Shown piece after piece: positions 46,081-54,716 of a stretch of DNA of 64,000 bases. The notes beneath the pieces are model-generated. The model saw only the letters and a list, made by a program, of their open reading frames with translations, made no database searches and was not told the DNA's origin. Positions within the stretch are counted from its first letter, which is position 1; the number at the start of each line of letters is the position of its first letter. The position numbers and the translations under genes were made by a program. The stretch is from DATLFA01 sp039934635 (GTDB lineage Bacteria > Actinomycetota > Acidimicrobiia > Acidimicrobiales > WLNW01), in NCBI GenBank assembly GCA_039934635.1, contig JBDTLT010000007.1, forward strand, positions 1 through 64,000. The letters run 5' to 3'.

Positions 46081-46097
46081 CCCTGCGCCCCGATTGA

Positions 46098-46111
46098 TCG
46101 TCTGCAGACGA
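46098..46111. promoter_or_regulatory. perfect palindrome between sigma gene and sodC
   Basis: TCGTCTGCAGACGA, 14 bases, centred in the 83-base divergent region. Possible operator for a dimeric regulator or part of overlapping promoters. Confidence 0.4.
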
Positions 46112-46163
46112 AGAGAACCAACACCGCGTCGGCGATGCGGTGGCGGCCAGAGGGAGGACGACC

Positions 46164-46787
46164 ATGAAGGCGAAGATCAAGATCGGTGTTGCAACGGCGG
46201 TGGTCGCAGCCGCGACTGCAGTGGGGGTCGGCGTCGCCGCCCAAGCGGATGCGTCGGGTTGGAAGGCTCGAGCAACGTTGCGTGTCGCAGATGGTACCGA
46301 GATCGGCCAGGTCACATTTCAGGGCAAGCACGACGCGACCGAGGTGCGAGTGAGGCTTGACCACCTGCCGGCGAATTGGTCGGCCGATGCGTTCCACGGC
46401 TTCCACATTCACGCCAACAACACCGGCACCGAGAACGGCTGCCGGGCCGACCCCGCGCAGGCGTCGAATCAGTGGTTCTTGTCGGCCGACGGCCACTGGA
46501 ATCCCGACGCGAAAGAGCACGCGGGTCACGATGGCGACATGCCCAGCTTGCTCGTCAACACCGACGGCAGCGCGGAGATGGAGTTCGTAACGGGTCGATT
46601 CGATCCTGGCGCACTCGTCGGGCGCGCGGTGATCGTGCACGCGGGAGCCGACAACTTCGGCAACGTTCCCCTGGGCAGCGCCGCGAATCAGTACACGGCG
46701 AACGACGGGGCGGCGACGACGGCCACCAAGAACACCGGCAACGCCGGCGACCGCCTCGCGTGTGGCGTCATCGAAGGCAAGGGGTAG
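46164..46787 (+). CDS. sodC: secreted Cu/Zn superoxide dismutase
   Basis: 207 residues. A signal peptide (about 1-30: KIKIGVATAVVAAATAVGVG, then AQADA) precedes the SOD beta barrel. Candidate Cu ligands are His81, His83, His111 and His159; Zn ligands His111, His119, His122 and Asp125. Cys93 and Cys200 can form the conserved disulfide. Dismutates superoxide outside the membrane. GGGAGG lies 8 bases before the ATG. Divergent from the ECF sigma gene. Confidence 0.9.
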   Translation: MKAKIKIGVATAVVAAATAVGVGVAAQADASGWKARATLRVADGTEIGQVTFQGKHDATEVRVRLDHLPANWSADAFHGFHIHANNTGTENGCRADPAQASNQWFLSADGHWNPDAKEHAGHDGDMPSLLVNTDGSAEMEFVTGRFDPGALVGRAVIVHAGADNFGNVPLGSAANQYTANDGAATTATKNTGNAGDRLACGVIEGKG

Positions 46788-46806
46788 CCGCGCTCGGAGC
46801 GCAGCG

Positions 46807-46820
46807 AGCACTGCAGTGCT
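46807..46820. terminator. palindrome between convergent sodC and metallopeptidase
   Basis: AGCACTGCAGTGCT, perfect 14-base palindrome in the 36-base gap between two convergent stops. It could end both transcripts, but has no T-tract. Confidence 0.35.
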
Positions 46821-46823
46821 GGC

Positions 46824-47732
46824 TCAGATACCGCCCGAGAAGGTGTCGCACGCATCGGGATCGCCGGTGTCGAAGCCCTTGCGGAACCAGCTCTGCCGTT
46901 GCGCGGCTGTGCCGTGCGTGAATGTCTCGGGATTGACGCGGCCGGTGGTCGACTTCTGGATGCGATCGTCGCCCACCGACGCGGCGGCGTTGAGCGCGTC
47001 GGTGATCTCGGCCTCTTCGACCTTTTGTGTCTTGAAGGCCGAGTTGCCCCAGACGCCGGCGAAGCAGTCGGCCTGCAACTCGAGGCGCACCGATAGGGCG
47101 TTGCGTTGCGACGGATTGCGTTGCTGCGCGTCGCGCACCTGCGCCTCGGTGCCGAGGAGAGTCTGGAGATGGTGACCGATCTCGTGAGCGAGCACGTACG
47201 CCTGCGCGAAGTCGGTATTCGGCCCGCCGAGCGAACTCGCGAGCACCTTGAAGAAATCGAGATCGAGGTAGACCTTTTGATCGAGCGGGCAATAGAAGGG
47301 GCCGGTTTCGGCGCTCGCCTGCCCGCAGCCGCTCTGCGTCCCTTGCGTGAAGAGCACCAGCTTCGTTTCGGTGTACTGCTGGCCCGAAGCGGCAAACGTC
47401 TGCGTCCAGAAGCTCTGGATATTGGTGTTGGCACACGCGATGAACGTGGCGTTGTCGGTCGTCGAGGTGACGCCCTTGCACGAGGTCCCGATTTCTGATG
47501 CGGGCGTCGCAGCTGCACCCGTGGCGTCGATGTTGGACACGCTGTTCGGGTCGAAGCCCGGCACGCCACCGGCGCCCTTGCCGAGGAAGCTCAAGAGCAG
47601 CGTGATGACCAGGCCGACGACGCCGAGGCCGCCTGCGCCGACGGCGATCGGGCCGCCGCGAAGGCCACCGCCTGCGCCGCGACGGTCTTCGATTTGGCCG
47701 GTATTGGCATGGTCACTCTCGTCGAAATCCAC
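46824..47732 (-). CDS. YpfJ-family neutral zinc metallopeptidase, membrane-anchored
   Basis: 302 residues: an Asp-rich N-terminus, a Gly-rich stretch, one membrane segment (about 30-50) and an external domain. Zinc motif HEIGHH (His183, Glu184, His187) and the third ligand region ELQADCFAG (Glu218). Several Cys (85, 100, 136, 148, 222) may form disulfides. This is the YpfJ/KPN_00631 family of uncertain substrate. GTG start at 47732 with TAGGGT 8 bases upstream (47741-47746), again a leaderless layout. Confidence 0.88.
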   Translation of the reverse strand: MDFDESDHANTGQIEDRRGAGGGLRGGPIAVGAGGLGVVGLVITLLLSFLGKGAGGVPGFDPNSVSNIDATGAAATPASEIGTSCKGVTSTTDNATFIACANTNIQSFWTQTFAASGQQYTETKLVLFTQGTQSGCGQASAETGPFYCPLDQKVYLDLDFFKVLASSLGGPNTDFAQAYVLAHEIGHHLQTLLGTEAQVRDAQQRNPSQRNALSVRLELQADCFAGVWGNSAFKTQKVEEAEITDALNAAASVGDDRIQKSTTGRVNPETFTHGTAAQRQSWFRKGFDTGDPDACDTFSGGI

Positions 47733-47740
47733 GCAGGCGC

Positions 47741-47772
47741 ACCCTATATGTGTCCGGTAGCGTGCCGCTACC
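47741..47772. promoter_or_regulatory. divergent promoter region of metallopeptidase and small unknown gene
   Basis: Minus-strand TAGGGT at 47741-47746 serves the metallopeptidase. An inverted repeat GGTAGC-gtgcc-GCTACC (47756-47772) lies between it and the plus-strand gene at 47813 and may be an operator. Confidence 0.4.
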
Positions 47773-47812
47773 AGGGATGAGAACAGTCCCTCGGCGAAGC
47801 GGGGTGTAAACC

Positions 47813-48187
47813 ATGCCAGAGCTAAAATTCAGCGCACGCACGCATCCCGAGCTCGTGCGCCAGGTGCGCGAGTGGCTCGCCACCTCCGAAGGCGAGCGAT
47901 CGATGTCCGACGTGATCATCGAGAGCAGCGAGCTGACCAAGGACGCGCTGCGCATCATCGCGGCTGCGGCGCCGGCACCGGTGGCCGAGAGTGAACTCGT
48001 CAAGACGTTGACCAACCTGGGTTACCGAGCGACCGATCTCACGCGCGCCACGCTGGTGGCCGGTCTCGACTCGGTCAGCGGCGTCAATGACGGGCTGATG
48101 ATGAAGAGCGCCAAGAAGGCGGGCAAGACGATGCTGTTCACCATGACGCCGCGCGCCGCCAAGCAGATGCGCAAGCTGTTGGGTTAG
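47813..48187 (+). CDS. small uncharacterised protein, possible winged-helix fold
   Basis: 124 residues, not recognised. The N-terminal part is mixed (FSARTHPELVRQVREWLATS). Residues 44-90 (KDALRIIAAAAPAPVAESEL, then VKTLTNLGYRATDLTRATLVAGLD) look like a winged-helix-type segment. The end is basic (TPRAAKQMRKLLG). ATG 47813 lacks a good ribosome site. Codon use matches its neighbours, so I take it as real. Could be a DNA-binding regulator; weak inference. Confidence 0.55.
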   Translation: MPELKFSARTHPELVRQVREWLATSEGERSMSDVIIESSELTKDALRIIAAAAPAPVAESELVKTLTNLGYRATDLTRATLVAGLDSVSGVNDGLMMKSAKKAGKTMLFTMTPRAAKQMRKLLG

Positions 48188-48269
48188 AAGGTCGCCGCTC
48201 CTCGGTTGAGGGGTCGTGAGGGTGACTGCCGCCATCGCTGCGCTCCCGCCGACGCGCGGGATTCGGCGC

Positions 48270-48275
48270 TAGGGT
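48270..48275 (+). promoter_or_regulatory. possible -10 for guaB3
   Basis: TAGGGT 39 bases before the ATG, same TAGnnT type as the ribosomal promoters; no recognisable -35 at 17 bases. A CCCGC/GCGGG inverted repeat occupies the -35 region (48246-48261). Confidence 0.4.
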
Positions 48276-48314
48276 TTTACCTTCCCATGAAACCTGGGCT
48301 GACGGGAGGGTGAC

Positions 48315-49478
48315 ATGGCGGAGATCGAGATCGGGCTCGGCAAATCCGGCCGACGCGCGTATGGCTTCGACGACATTGCGATCGTGCCGAGCCGGCGTAC
48401 GCGCGACCCGGAGGACGTCGACATCTCATGGCAAGTCGACGCCTACAAGTTCGAGCTGCCGTTGCTCGCCGCCGCCATGGATGGCGTCGTCAGCCCGGCC
48501 ACCGCGATCGAGATCGGCCGCCTCGGCGGTTGTGGGGTGCTCAACCTCGAAGGTCTCTGGACGCGCTACGAAGACGCTGATTCCATCCTCGAAGACATCG
48601 CGAATTCGCCCGTCGAAAAAGCGACCCGCCGCATGCAGCAGGTCTACGGCGAGCCGATGAAGCCCGAGCTCGTGACGCAACGCATTCGCGAGATCAAAGC
48701 CGCCGGCGTCATCGCCGCCGCCGCGATTACGCCGCAGCGCGCCGAACAGTTCATGCCGGCCATCGTCGCCGGCGAGATCGACATGCTCGTCATCCAGGGC
48801 ACGGTCGTATCGGCCGAGCACGTATCCAAGACCCGTGATCCGCTCAACCTCAAGCGTTGGGTGCGCGAGCTCGACATCCCCGTCATCGTCGGCGGCTGCG
48901 CCAGCTACCAGGCGGCGCTGCATCTGATGCGCACCGGTGCGGCGGGCATCTTGGTCGGTGTCGGTCCGGGGCACGCGTGCACGACGCGTGGCGTGCTCGG
49001 CATCGGCGTCCCGCAAGCAACGGCCATCGCCGATGCCAAAGCGGCCCGCATGCGCCACCTCGACGAAACCGGCGTCTACGTCCACGTGATCGCCGACGGC
49101 GGCATGGGCACGGGCGGCGACATCGCGAAGGCGATCGTCTGCGGTGCCGACGCGGTCATGATGGGTTCGCCGTTGGCGGCGGCGCACGAAGCGCCCGGGC
49201 GCGGCTACCACTGGGGCATGGCGACGTTTCACCCCACGCTGCCGCGGGGTGCCCGCGTCAAGACCACGCCGCGCGGCACCTTGCAAGAGATTCTCGTGGG
49301 CCCCGCTCACGAGAACGACGGGCGCATGAACCTCTTCGGTGCGTTGCGTACGTCGATGGCAACGTGCGGCTACATCGATATCAAGGACTTCCAAAAGGCA
49401 GAGGTCATGGTGGCGCCGGCGTTGCAGACAGAAGGCAAGTCACTGCAACGAGCTCAGGGCATCGGCATGGGCCACTGA
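48315..49478 (+). CDS. guaB3: GuaB3-family IMP dehydrogenase
   Basis: 387-residue TIM-barrel enzyme of the GuaB3 family. The catalytic Cys is Cys222 in GVGPGHACTTRGVLGIGVPQ, with ADGGMGTGGDIAKAIVCGAD for phosphate binding. It lacks the CBS domains of ordinary GuaB. The family has been shown to act as IMP dehydrogenase in some bacteria; in actinobacteria it usually lies next to guaA with a second, CBS-containing GuaB elsewhere. GGAGGG precedes the ATG. guaA begins 10 bases downstream. Confidence 0.92.
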   Translation: MAEIEIGLGKSGRRAYGFDDIAIVPSRRTRDPEDVDISWQVDAYKFELPLLAAAMDGVVSPATAIEIGRLGGCGVLNLEGLWTRYEDADSILEDIANSPVEKATRRMQQVYGEPMKPELVTQRIREIKAAGVIAAAAITPQRAEQFMPAIVAGEIDMLVIQGTVVSAEHVSKTRDPLNLKRWVRELDIPVIVGGCASYQAALHLMRTGAAGILVGVGPGHACTTRGVLGIGVPQATAIADAKAARMRHLDETGVYVHVIADGGMGTGGDIAKAIVCGADAVMMGSPLAAAHEAPGRGYHWGMATFHPTLPRGARVKTTPRGTLQEILVGPAHENDGRMNLFGALRTSMATCGYIDIKDFQKAEVMVAPALQTEGKSLQRAQGIGMGH

Positions 49479-49488
49479 TGCCGGCCAA

Positions 49489-51021
49489 ATGACTGACACG
49501 GTTCTCGTCGTCGACTTTGGGGCCCAGTACGCACAGCTGATCGCGCGCCGGGTCCGCGAGGCGCACATCTACAGCGAGATCGTCGAGCATACGGTCACCG
49601 CGGACGAGATCGAAAAGCGCAAGCCGGCCGCGATCATTCTCAGCGGCGGACCAAAGTCGGTCCACGTCGACGGCTCGCCCCACATCGACCCGCGCGTCTA
49701 CGAGTTGGGCATACCCATCTTCGGCATCTGCTACGGGGCGCAGTTGATCGCGCAGCAGTTGGGCGGCGACGTGATGCGCACGGGACGCGGCGAATACGGC
49801 CGTACGCAGATGCACGTCATCGAGCGGGGCCTGCTGTTCGGCGAGAGCGTCCCCGAAGAGCAGAACGTGTGGATGAGTCACGGCGATGCCATCGTGCGCG
49901 CCCCCGATGGCTTCACGGTCACGGCGACCACCGACGATGCCCCGGTCGCCGCGCTGGAGAACCGCGAGCGCGCCATCTACGGCGTGCAGTTCCACCCCGA
50001 GGTCGTGCACACGCCCTATGGGCAGCGCGTGCTCGAGCACTTCCTCTACGACGGTGCGGGGTTGACTCCGTCGTGGACCATGCAGTCGGTGATCGAATCG
50101 TCGATCGACGCGATCCAGGCACAGGTCGGCTCTGACCGCGTGATCTGCGCGCTGTCCGGTGGGGTCGATTCCGCGGTGGCGGCCGCACTCGTGCATCGAG
50201 CCATCGGTCCCCAGTTGACCTGTGTCTTCGTCGACACCGGCTTGATGCGCATGGGCGAAGCCGAGCAAGTCGTCGAGACCTTCCACCGCCATCAAAAGAT
50301 CGAGTTGATCCACGTCCGCGCCGGTGACAGATTCTTCGAGCGCCTTGCCGGTGTCGTCGATCCCGAGCAAAAGCGCAAGGTCATCGGCGAGCTCTTCATC
50401 CGTGTCTTCGAAGAAGCGGCACGCGGCATCACCGACGCGAAGTTCTTGGTGCAGGGCACGCTCTATCCCGACGTCATCGAGTCGGGCACCAAAGACGCGG
50501 CCAAGATCAAGTCGCATCACAACGTGGGCGGCTTGCCCGACGACATGCAATTCGAGCTCGTCGAGCCGCTGCGCAGCCTGTTCAAGGACGAAGTCCGCCA
50601 GGTCGGCGCCGAGTTGGGCCTGCCCGACGAGGTCGTGTGGCGCCAGCCCTTCCCGGGGCCCGGCCTCGGTGTGCGCATCATCGGCGAGGTCACACCCGAA
50701 AAGACGGCGATCCTGCAACATGCCGACGCAATCGTGCGCGAAGAGATCAAGGCGGCGGGCCTCGAGCGTGAGATCTGGCAGGCATTCGCCGTGTTGCCCG
50801 ACATCCGTTCGGTCGGTGTCATGGGTGACGAGCGCACCTACGCGCACCCGATCATCATCCGCGCGGTGACGAGCGAAGATGCGATGACCGCCGACTGGGC
50901 GCGGTTGCCGTACGAGCTTCTCGAGACGATGTCGTCGCGCATCATCAACGAAGTCCAAGGCGTCAACCGGGTCGCGTACGACATCACATCGAAACCGCCC
51001 GGGACCATCGAGTGGGAGTGA
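49489..51021 (+). CDS. guaA: GMP synthase (glutamine-hydrolysing)
   Basis: 510 residues converting XMP to GMP. Class I glutaminase domain: Cys81 in FGICYGAQ, His169 and Glu171 in VQFHPEV. ATP pyrophosphatase domain: Ser223 in LSGGVDSAV. C-terminal dimerisation domain ends NRVAYDITSKPPGTIEWE, the diagnostic tail. ATG 49489 follows guaB3 by 10 bases, so IMP to GMP is encoded together. Confidence 0.97.
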   Translation: MTDTVLVVDFGAQYAQLIARRVREAHIYSEIVEHTVTADEIEKRKPAAIILSGGPKSVHVDGSPHIDPRVYELGIPIFGICYGAQLIAQQLGGDVMRTGRGEYGRTQMHVIERGLLFGESVPEEQNVWMSHGDAIVRAPDGFTVTATTDDAPVAALENRERAIYGVQFHPEVVHTPYGQRVLEHFLYDGAGLTPSWTMQSVIESSIDAIQAQVGSDRVICALSGGVDSAVAAALVHRAIGPQLTCVFVDTGLMRMGEAEQVVETFHRHQKIELIHVRAGDRFFERLAGVVDPEQKRKVIGELFIRVFEEAARGITDAKFLVQGTLYPDVIESGTKDAAKIKSHHNVGGLPDDMQFELVEPLRSLFKDEVRQVGAELGLPDEVVWRQPFPGPGLGVRIIGEVTPEKTAILQHADAIVREEIKAAGLEREIWQAFAVLPDIRSVGVMGDERTYAHPIIIRAVTSEDAMTADWARLPYELLETMSSRIINEVQGVNRVAYDITSKPPGTIEWE

Positions 51022-51602
51022 GCGACTACACCGACGATCAGCTCATCGATTTCTTCGTGCGCTCGTCGGCGTCATTCGGCGAACAGGTGCGTGAAGTCGA
51101 CGATGAGGAATGGCTCGTTCCTACGCCGTGCGCCGATTGGGACATCCGTATGGTCGTGGCGCACGTCGTGGTCGGCGATGCGCAGTTGCCGTTGCTGATC
51201 AACGGCGACAAGGTCGCAATGGTCGAAGAGTTCGATCCCAGCGTGCTCGGCAACAATCCACTCGCGGCATGGCGCGGCACTGCGCTGGCGGCGATCCGCG
51301 CACTGGCCCAACCCGGCGCGCTCGCCGAGCGCTACCACCACCCGATCGGGCACATCACCGGCCGGCGCATCATCGGGTTCCGCATCACGGACAGCCTGGT
51401 GCACTCCTGGGACATCGCCCGCGCCCGAGGGATCGACGTATTGCTCGATCCCGAGATCGCAGAGTATTGCCTCGACTTCTGGCAGCCGATGGCCGCGGGC
51501 CTCCCGGCCAGCGGATTCTTCGGCCCCGCGATGGCGCCACCCGACGGCGCGGACCCAGGTCTGCGGTTGCTGTCGTTGCTCGGCCGTACGCTGCCGACGT
51601 AG
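51012..51602 (+). CDS. maleylpyruvate isomerase-type (MDMPI/DinB-fold) protein
   Basis: 196 residues with the four-helix MDMPI N-terminal fold: PTPCADWDIRMVVAHVVVGD and the GFRITDSLVHSWDIARARG metal-site segment with His and Asp. Such TIGR03086-type proteins bind a divalent metal and may use mycothiol; the reaction here is unknown. GTG 51012 overlaps guaA by 10 bases; GTG 51018 would give the common 4-base overlap. Present in this position probably by operon read-through. Confidence 0.78.
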   Translation: MGVSDYTDDQLIDFFVRSSASFGEQVREVDDEEWLVPTPCADWDIRMVVAHVVVGDAQLPLLINGDKVAMVEEFDPSVLGNNPLAAWRGTALAAIRALAQPGALAERYHHPIGHITGRRIIGFRITDSLVHSWDIARARGIDVLLDPEIAEYCLDFWQPMAAGLPASGFFGPAMAPPDGADPGLRLLSLLGRTLPT

Positions 51603-51612
51603 GGCGGTGAGC

Positions 51613-53862
51613 ATGGCCATGAGCGCGGATTTCCTCGAGGGGCTCAACCCCGCGCAGCACGACGCCGTCACGCACCCCGAAGGGCCGGTGCTCGTCATCG
51701 CGGGGGCCGGGTCGGGCAAGACCCGCGTGCTGACGCACCGCATCGCCTGGCTCATCAACGAAGGCGTGTCGCCGTTCGAGATCTTGGCGATCACGTTCAC
51801 CAACAAGGCCGCCGACGAGATGAAGCACCGCGTGGCCAACCTGGTCGGCCCGGTTGCTCACAAGATGTGGGTGTCGACGTTTCACTCGGCCTGTGTCCGC
51901 ATACTGCGGCGCGATGGTGCACGTCTCGGCTACCCGTCGAACTTCACCATCTACGACCAGGCCGACGCGGTGCGTCTCACCGGCTACGTGGTCCGCGACC
52001 TCGGGCTCGACCCCAAGAAGTTCCCTCCACGATCCATTCACGCGGCAATCAGCGCGTTGAAGAACGACGGCATCAGCGTCGACGAGTTCGAGGCGCGTGT
52101 CCGATTGCCGATCGAGCGACGCACGGTCGACGTCTACCGCGAGTATCAAGCCCGTTTACTACGCGCGGGCTCGATGGATTTCGACGACATCCTCGTGAAC
52201 ACCGTCGAGCTGTTCAAGCGACACGACGACGTGCTGGCCCATTATCGGCAGCGCTTCAAACACGTCCTCGTCGACGAGTATCAAGACACCAATCACGTGC
52301 AGAACGAGATGGTCGTGATGTTGACGACCGGCCATCGCCGCGTGTTCGTCGTGGGCGACTCCGATCAATCGATCTACCAGTTCCGCGGCGCCAACATCCG
52401 CAACATCCTCGAATTCGAAACAGCATTTCCCGAGGCGTCGGTCGTCTTGTTGGAGCAGAACTATCGATCGACACAGACGATTCTCAACGCCGCGAACGCG
52501 GTCATCGCCCACAACATGTCGCGCAAGCCGAAAGAGCTGTGGACCGACCAAGGCGATGGCGAGAAGATCGTTCGCTATCACGCCGACGAAGAAGCCGACG
52601 AGGCCCAGTGGGTCGCGTACGAAATAGACCGCCTGCACAGCGAGGGCGGCTACCAGTGGGGCGACATCGCGGTCTTCTACCGCACCAATGCGCAAAGCCG
52701 CGCGCTCGAGGAGTACCTCGTGCGCGTCGGCATCAACTACAAGGTGATCGGGGGCACGCGCTTCTATGATCGCCGCGAGATCAAGGATGCGATGGCGTAT
52801 TTGCGAGCCGTCGTCAACCCGTCCGATGAAGTGAACATCAAGCGCATCCTCAACGTGCCAAAGCGCGGCATCGGCGACTCGACCGTCGCCAAGGTCGACA
52901 GCTACGCCAAGGCACACGGGTTGACATTCTTGCGGGCGCTCCGCGACATCGATGATCTCGGCGTGCGCGGACCGGCGATCAAGGGAGCTCACACGTTCGT
53001 CGCGCTCGTCGACCGGCTTGCCGATCTGATCGACAAAGGCCCCGCCACCTTGCTCGAAGCCATCCTCGAAGACAGCGGGTATCTCGAAGATCTCAACGAA
53101 GAGAAGTCGATCGAGTCCGAAGGGCGTCTCGAGAACCTGTCCGAGCTCGTCGGCTTTGCCCGCAGCTTCGAGACCGTCGACGAGTTCCTCGAGCAGGTGG
53201 CTCTGGTATCAGATACCGACGAGATCGACGAAGACGAGACCTATGTCGTGTTGATGACGTTGCACTCGGCGAAGGGACTCGAGTTTCCTGTTGTATTCCT
53301 GATGGGCATGGAAGAAGGCATCTTCCCGCACATGCGCTCCATCGGTGAGCCCGAACAACTCGAAGAAGAGCGCCGCCTTGCCTACGTCGGCATCACGCGG
53401 GCGCGGCAGCGGCTCTACTTGACCTACGCCTGGTCGCGCACGCTGCACGGGTCGAGCATGTACAACCCGCCTTCGCGCTTCCTCGACGAGATACCGGCGC
53501 ACCTCGTGACCGAGGCCAAGGGCTCGCGTTCGACGCGTGAGCGTCAGAGCGCCAACAACTACGGATGGAGTGGGTCACGCCGCGACGACGACGACTACAG
53601 CCCCGCATTCGGGCGCGGTGGGCGAGTCACCGAGAACCGCGAGCAGATGGTGGAGGCGGCGTTGCGGGCGAGGGGCGTCGAGACGACCGGCGCCGAAACA
53701 CTCGGGCTGCGTATCGGCGACGATGTCCGCCACGCGAAGTACGGCGAGGGTGTGATTCTCGACATCAGCGGGCAGGGCGACAAGGCCGAGGCGCGCGTGC
53801 GGTTCCCGACTGCCGGCGAGCGATCGTTCCTGCTCGCGTGGACGCCACTCGAAAAGATCTAG
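51613..53862 (+). CDS. pcrA: ATP-dependent DNA helicase PcrA/UvrD
   Basis: 749-residue superfamily 1A 3'-5' helicase. Q motif LNPAQHDAV (Gln15), Walker A GAGSGKT (31-37), Walker B VDEYQDTN (Asp221, Glu222), GDSDQSIYQFRGA, LEQNYRS, and the late motifs LMTLHSAKGLEFPVVFLMGMEEGIFPH and EERRLAYVGITRA. The C-terminal region after 610 includes a Tudor-like end (GDDVRHAKYGEGVILDISGQG). Works in mismatch/excision repair and replication. ATG 51613 is preferred over GTG 51607 because of AGGGCGG spacing. Confidence 0.95.
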   Translation: MAMSADFLEGLNPAQHDAVTHPEGPVLVIAGAGSGKTRVLTHRIAWLINEGVSPFEILAITFTNKAADEMKHRVANLVGPVAHKMWVSTFHSACVRILRRDGARLGYPSNFTIYDQADAVRLTGYVVRDLGLDPKKFPPRSIHAAISALKNDGISVDEFEARVRLPIERRTVDVYREYQARLLRAGSMDFDDILVNTVELFKRHDDVLAHYRQRFKHVLVDEYQDTNHVQNEMVVMLTTGHRRVFVVGDSDQSIYQFRGANIRNILEFETAFPEASVVLLEQNYRSTQTILNAANAVIAHNMSRKPKELWTDQGDGEKIVRYHADEEADEAQWVAYEIDRLHSEGGYQWGDIAVFYRTNAQSRALEEYLVRVGINYKVIGGTRFYDRREIKDAMAYLRAVVNPSDEVNIKRILNVPKRGIGDSTVAKVDSYAKAHGLTFLRALRDIDDLGVRGPAIKGAHTFVALVDRLADLIDKGPATLLEAILEDSGYLEDLNEEKSIESEGRLENLSELVGFARSFETVDEFLEQVALVSDTDEIDEDETYVVLMTLHSAKGLEFPVVFLMGMEEGIFPHMRSIGEPEQLEEERRLAYVGITRARQRLYLTYAWSRTLHGSSMYNPPSRFLDEIPAHLVTEAKGSRSTRERQSANNYGWSGSRRDDDDYSPAFGRGGRVTENREQMVEAALRARGVETTGAETLGLRIGDDVRHAKYGEGVILDISGQGDKAEARVRFPTAGERSFLLAWTPLEKI

Positions 53863-53874
53863 GCCCGAGCGGCC
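53862..53874 (+). repeat. intergenic element GGCCCGAGCGGCC, copy at pcrA 3' end
   Basis: Exact copy starting at the last base of the pcrA stop codon; with its flanks it forms AGGCC-CGAGC-GGCCT. May serve as a terminator-like structure between convergent genes. Confidence 0.55.
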
Positions 53875-53896
53875 TTCGAGCGGGGTCTAGGCCTTG

Positions 53897-54640
53897 CTAC
53901 CGGTGCACCGAGTCGCGTAGACGGCTGTAGGTCTGGGACTGCGCGGGGGTCGGCTGCTTGTCGGCGGGCAGTGAGGCATAGACACGAATGATGCTGCCGT
54001 TCCATGTCGTGAACCGCAGCCAGTTGCGCACACCACCGTTCACGACCACGAGATCGAAGGCTTGATCGCCGCGCGGTGTGACGAGTTGCGCCGCCGCTTC
54101 GACGACGCCGCCTTGCCCTTCGTAGATCGGCCGCATCCACGCGGCGAGTTGTTCGCCTGCTTGGTGCGGGGGTGTGTAGGCGGGGGCGGGCGACACGACG
54201 ACACCGAACTCGAACGCGCCGTCCTTCATGGAGTAGCCCTGCGCGACCTCGTTCAGAGACCCGATCGCGTTCTGCCCGCGCTCGGGTATGCCGGGAAACG
54301 AGACGGTGAACGCGCCGTCGGGGGCCGTGAAGTTGCGCCAGCCGTCGTTCACGGGCGCCGCGAGCGTGTCGGCCCCGACGAGTTCCTTTTCTCCGCCCCC
54401 CCGCGCGACGAGGGTCACCGCGACGACGGCGACGAGCGCGACGGCGATCCCGACGACGAGGGCGGTCGGATTGCCCTTCGCCTTGCCGGCCTTGCCCGTG
54501 TAGACGGTCTGCGGTGCCGCGGCACCGGCCGCGAGGGGCATCGAACACTGCGGGCAACTCAGGTAGCCCTTGGGTACGAAGTATTGGCAATTGGCGCACT
54601 GCTGCATTTTCGGCACCACCGTGGTCGTCACTTTTTCCAT
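53897..54640 (-). CDS. zinc-ribbon membrane-anchored protein
   Basis: 247 residues. N-terminal zinc ribbon (Cys15, Cys18, Cys29, Cys32: QQCANCQYF and YLSCPQC), one membrane segment (ALVVGIAVALVAVVAVTLVA), then an external domain of about 165 residues (NFTAPDGAFTVSFPGIPERG, TPPHQAGEQL, WLRFTTWNGSIIRVYASLPA). The external part resembles small secreted domains of actinobacteria with unknown role. ATG 54640 is chosen because upstream codons show no pattern; Met12 is an alternative. Confidence 0.7.
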   Translation of the reverse strand: MEKVTTTVVPKMQQCANCQYFVPKGYLSCPQCSMPLAAGAAAPQTVYTGKAGKAKGNPTALVVGIAVALVAVVAVTLVARGGGEKELVGADTLAAPVNDGWRNFTAPDGAFTVSFPGIPERGQNAIGSLNEVAQGYSMKDGAFEFGVVVSPAPAYTPPHQAGEQLAAWMRPIYEGQGGVVEAAAQLVTPRGDQAFDLVVVNGGVRNWLRFTTWNGSIIRVYASLPADKQPTPAQSQTYSRLRDSVHR

Positions 54641-54716
54641 CGGCGCGACCAGGACCGAAACTGAGCCTCTCGCGCGCCGATTCTGGCCGTATGAGAGGAC
54701 AACTGGGCCGATCGGC

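Noticed and set aside
45437..46315. Long N-terminal extension of the anti-sigma-like frame
   Set aside because: It is the wrong frame of the sigma gene; the protein pattern begins at MTAIERELTE, with ATGA overlap to the sigma stop.
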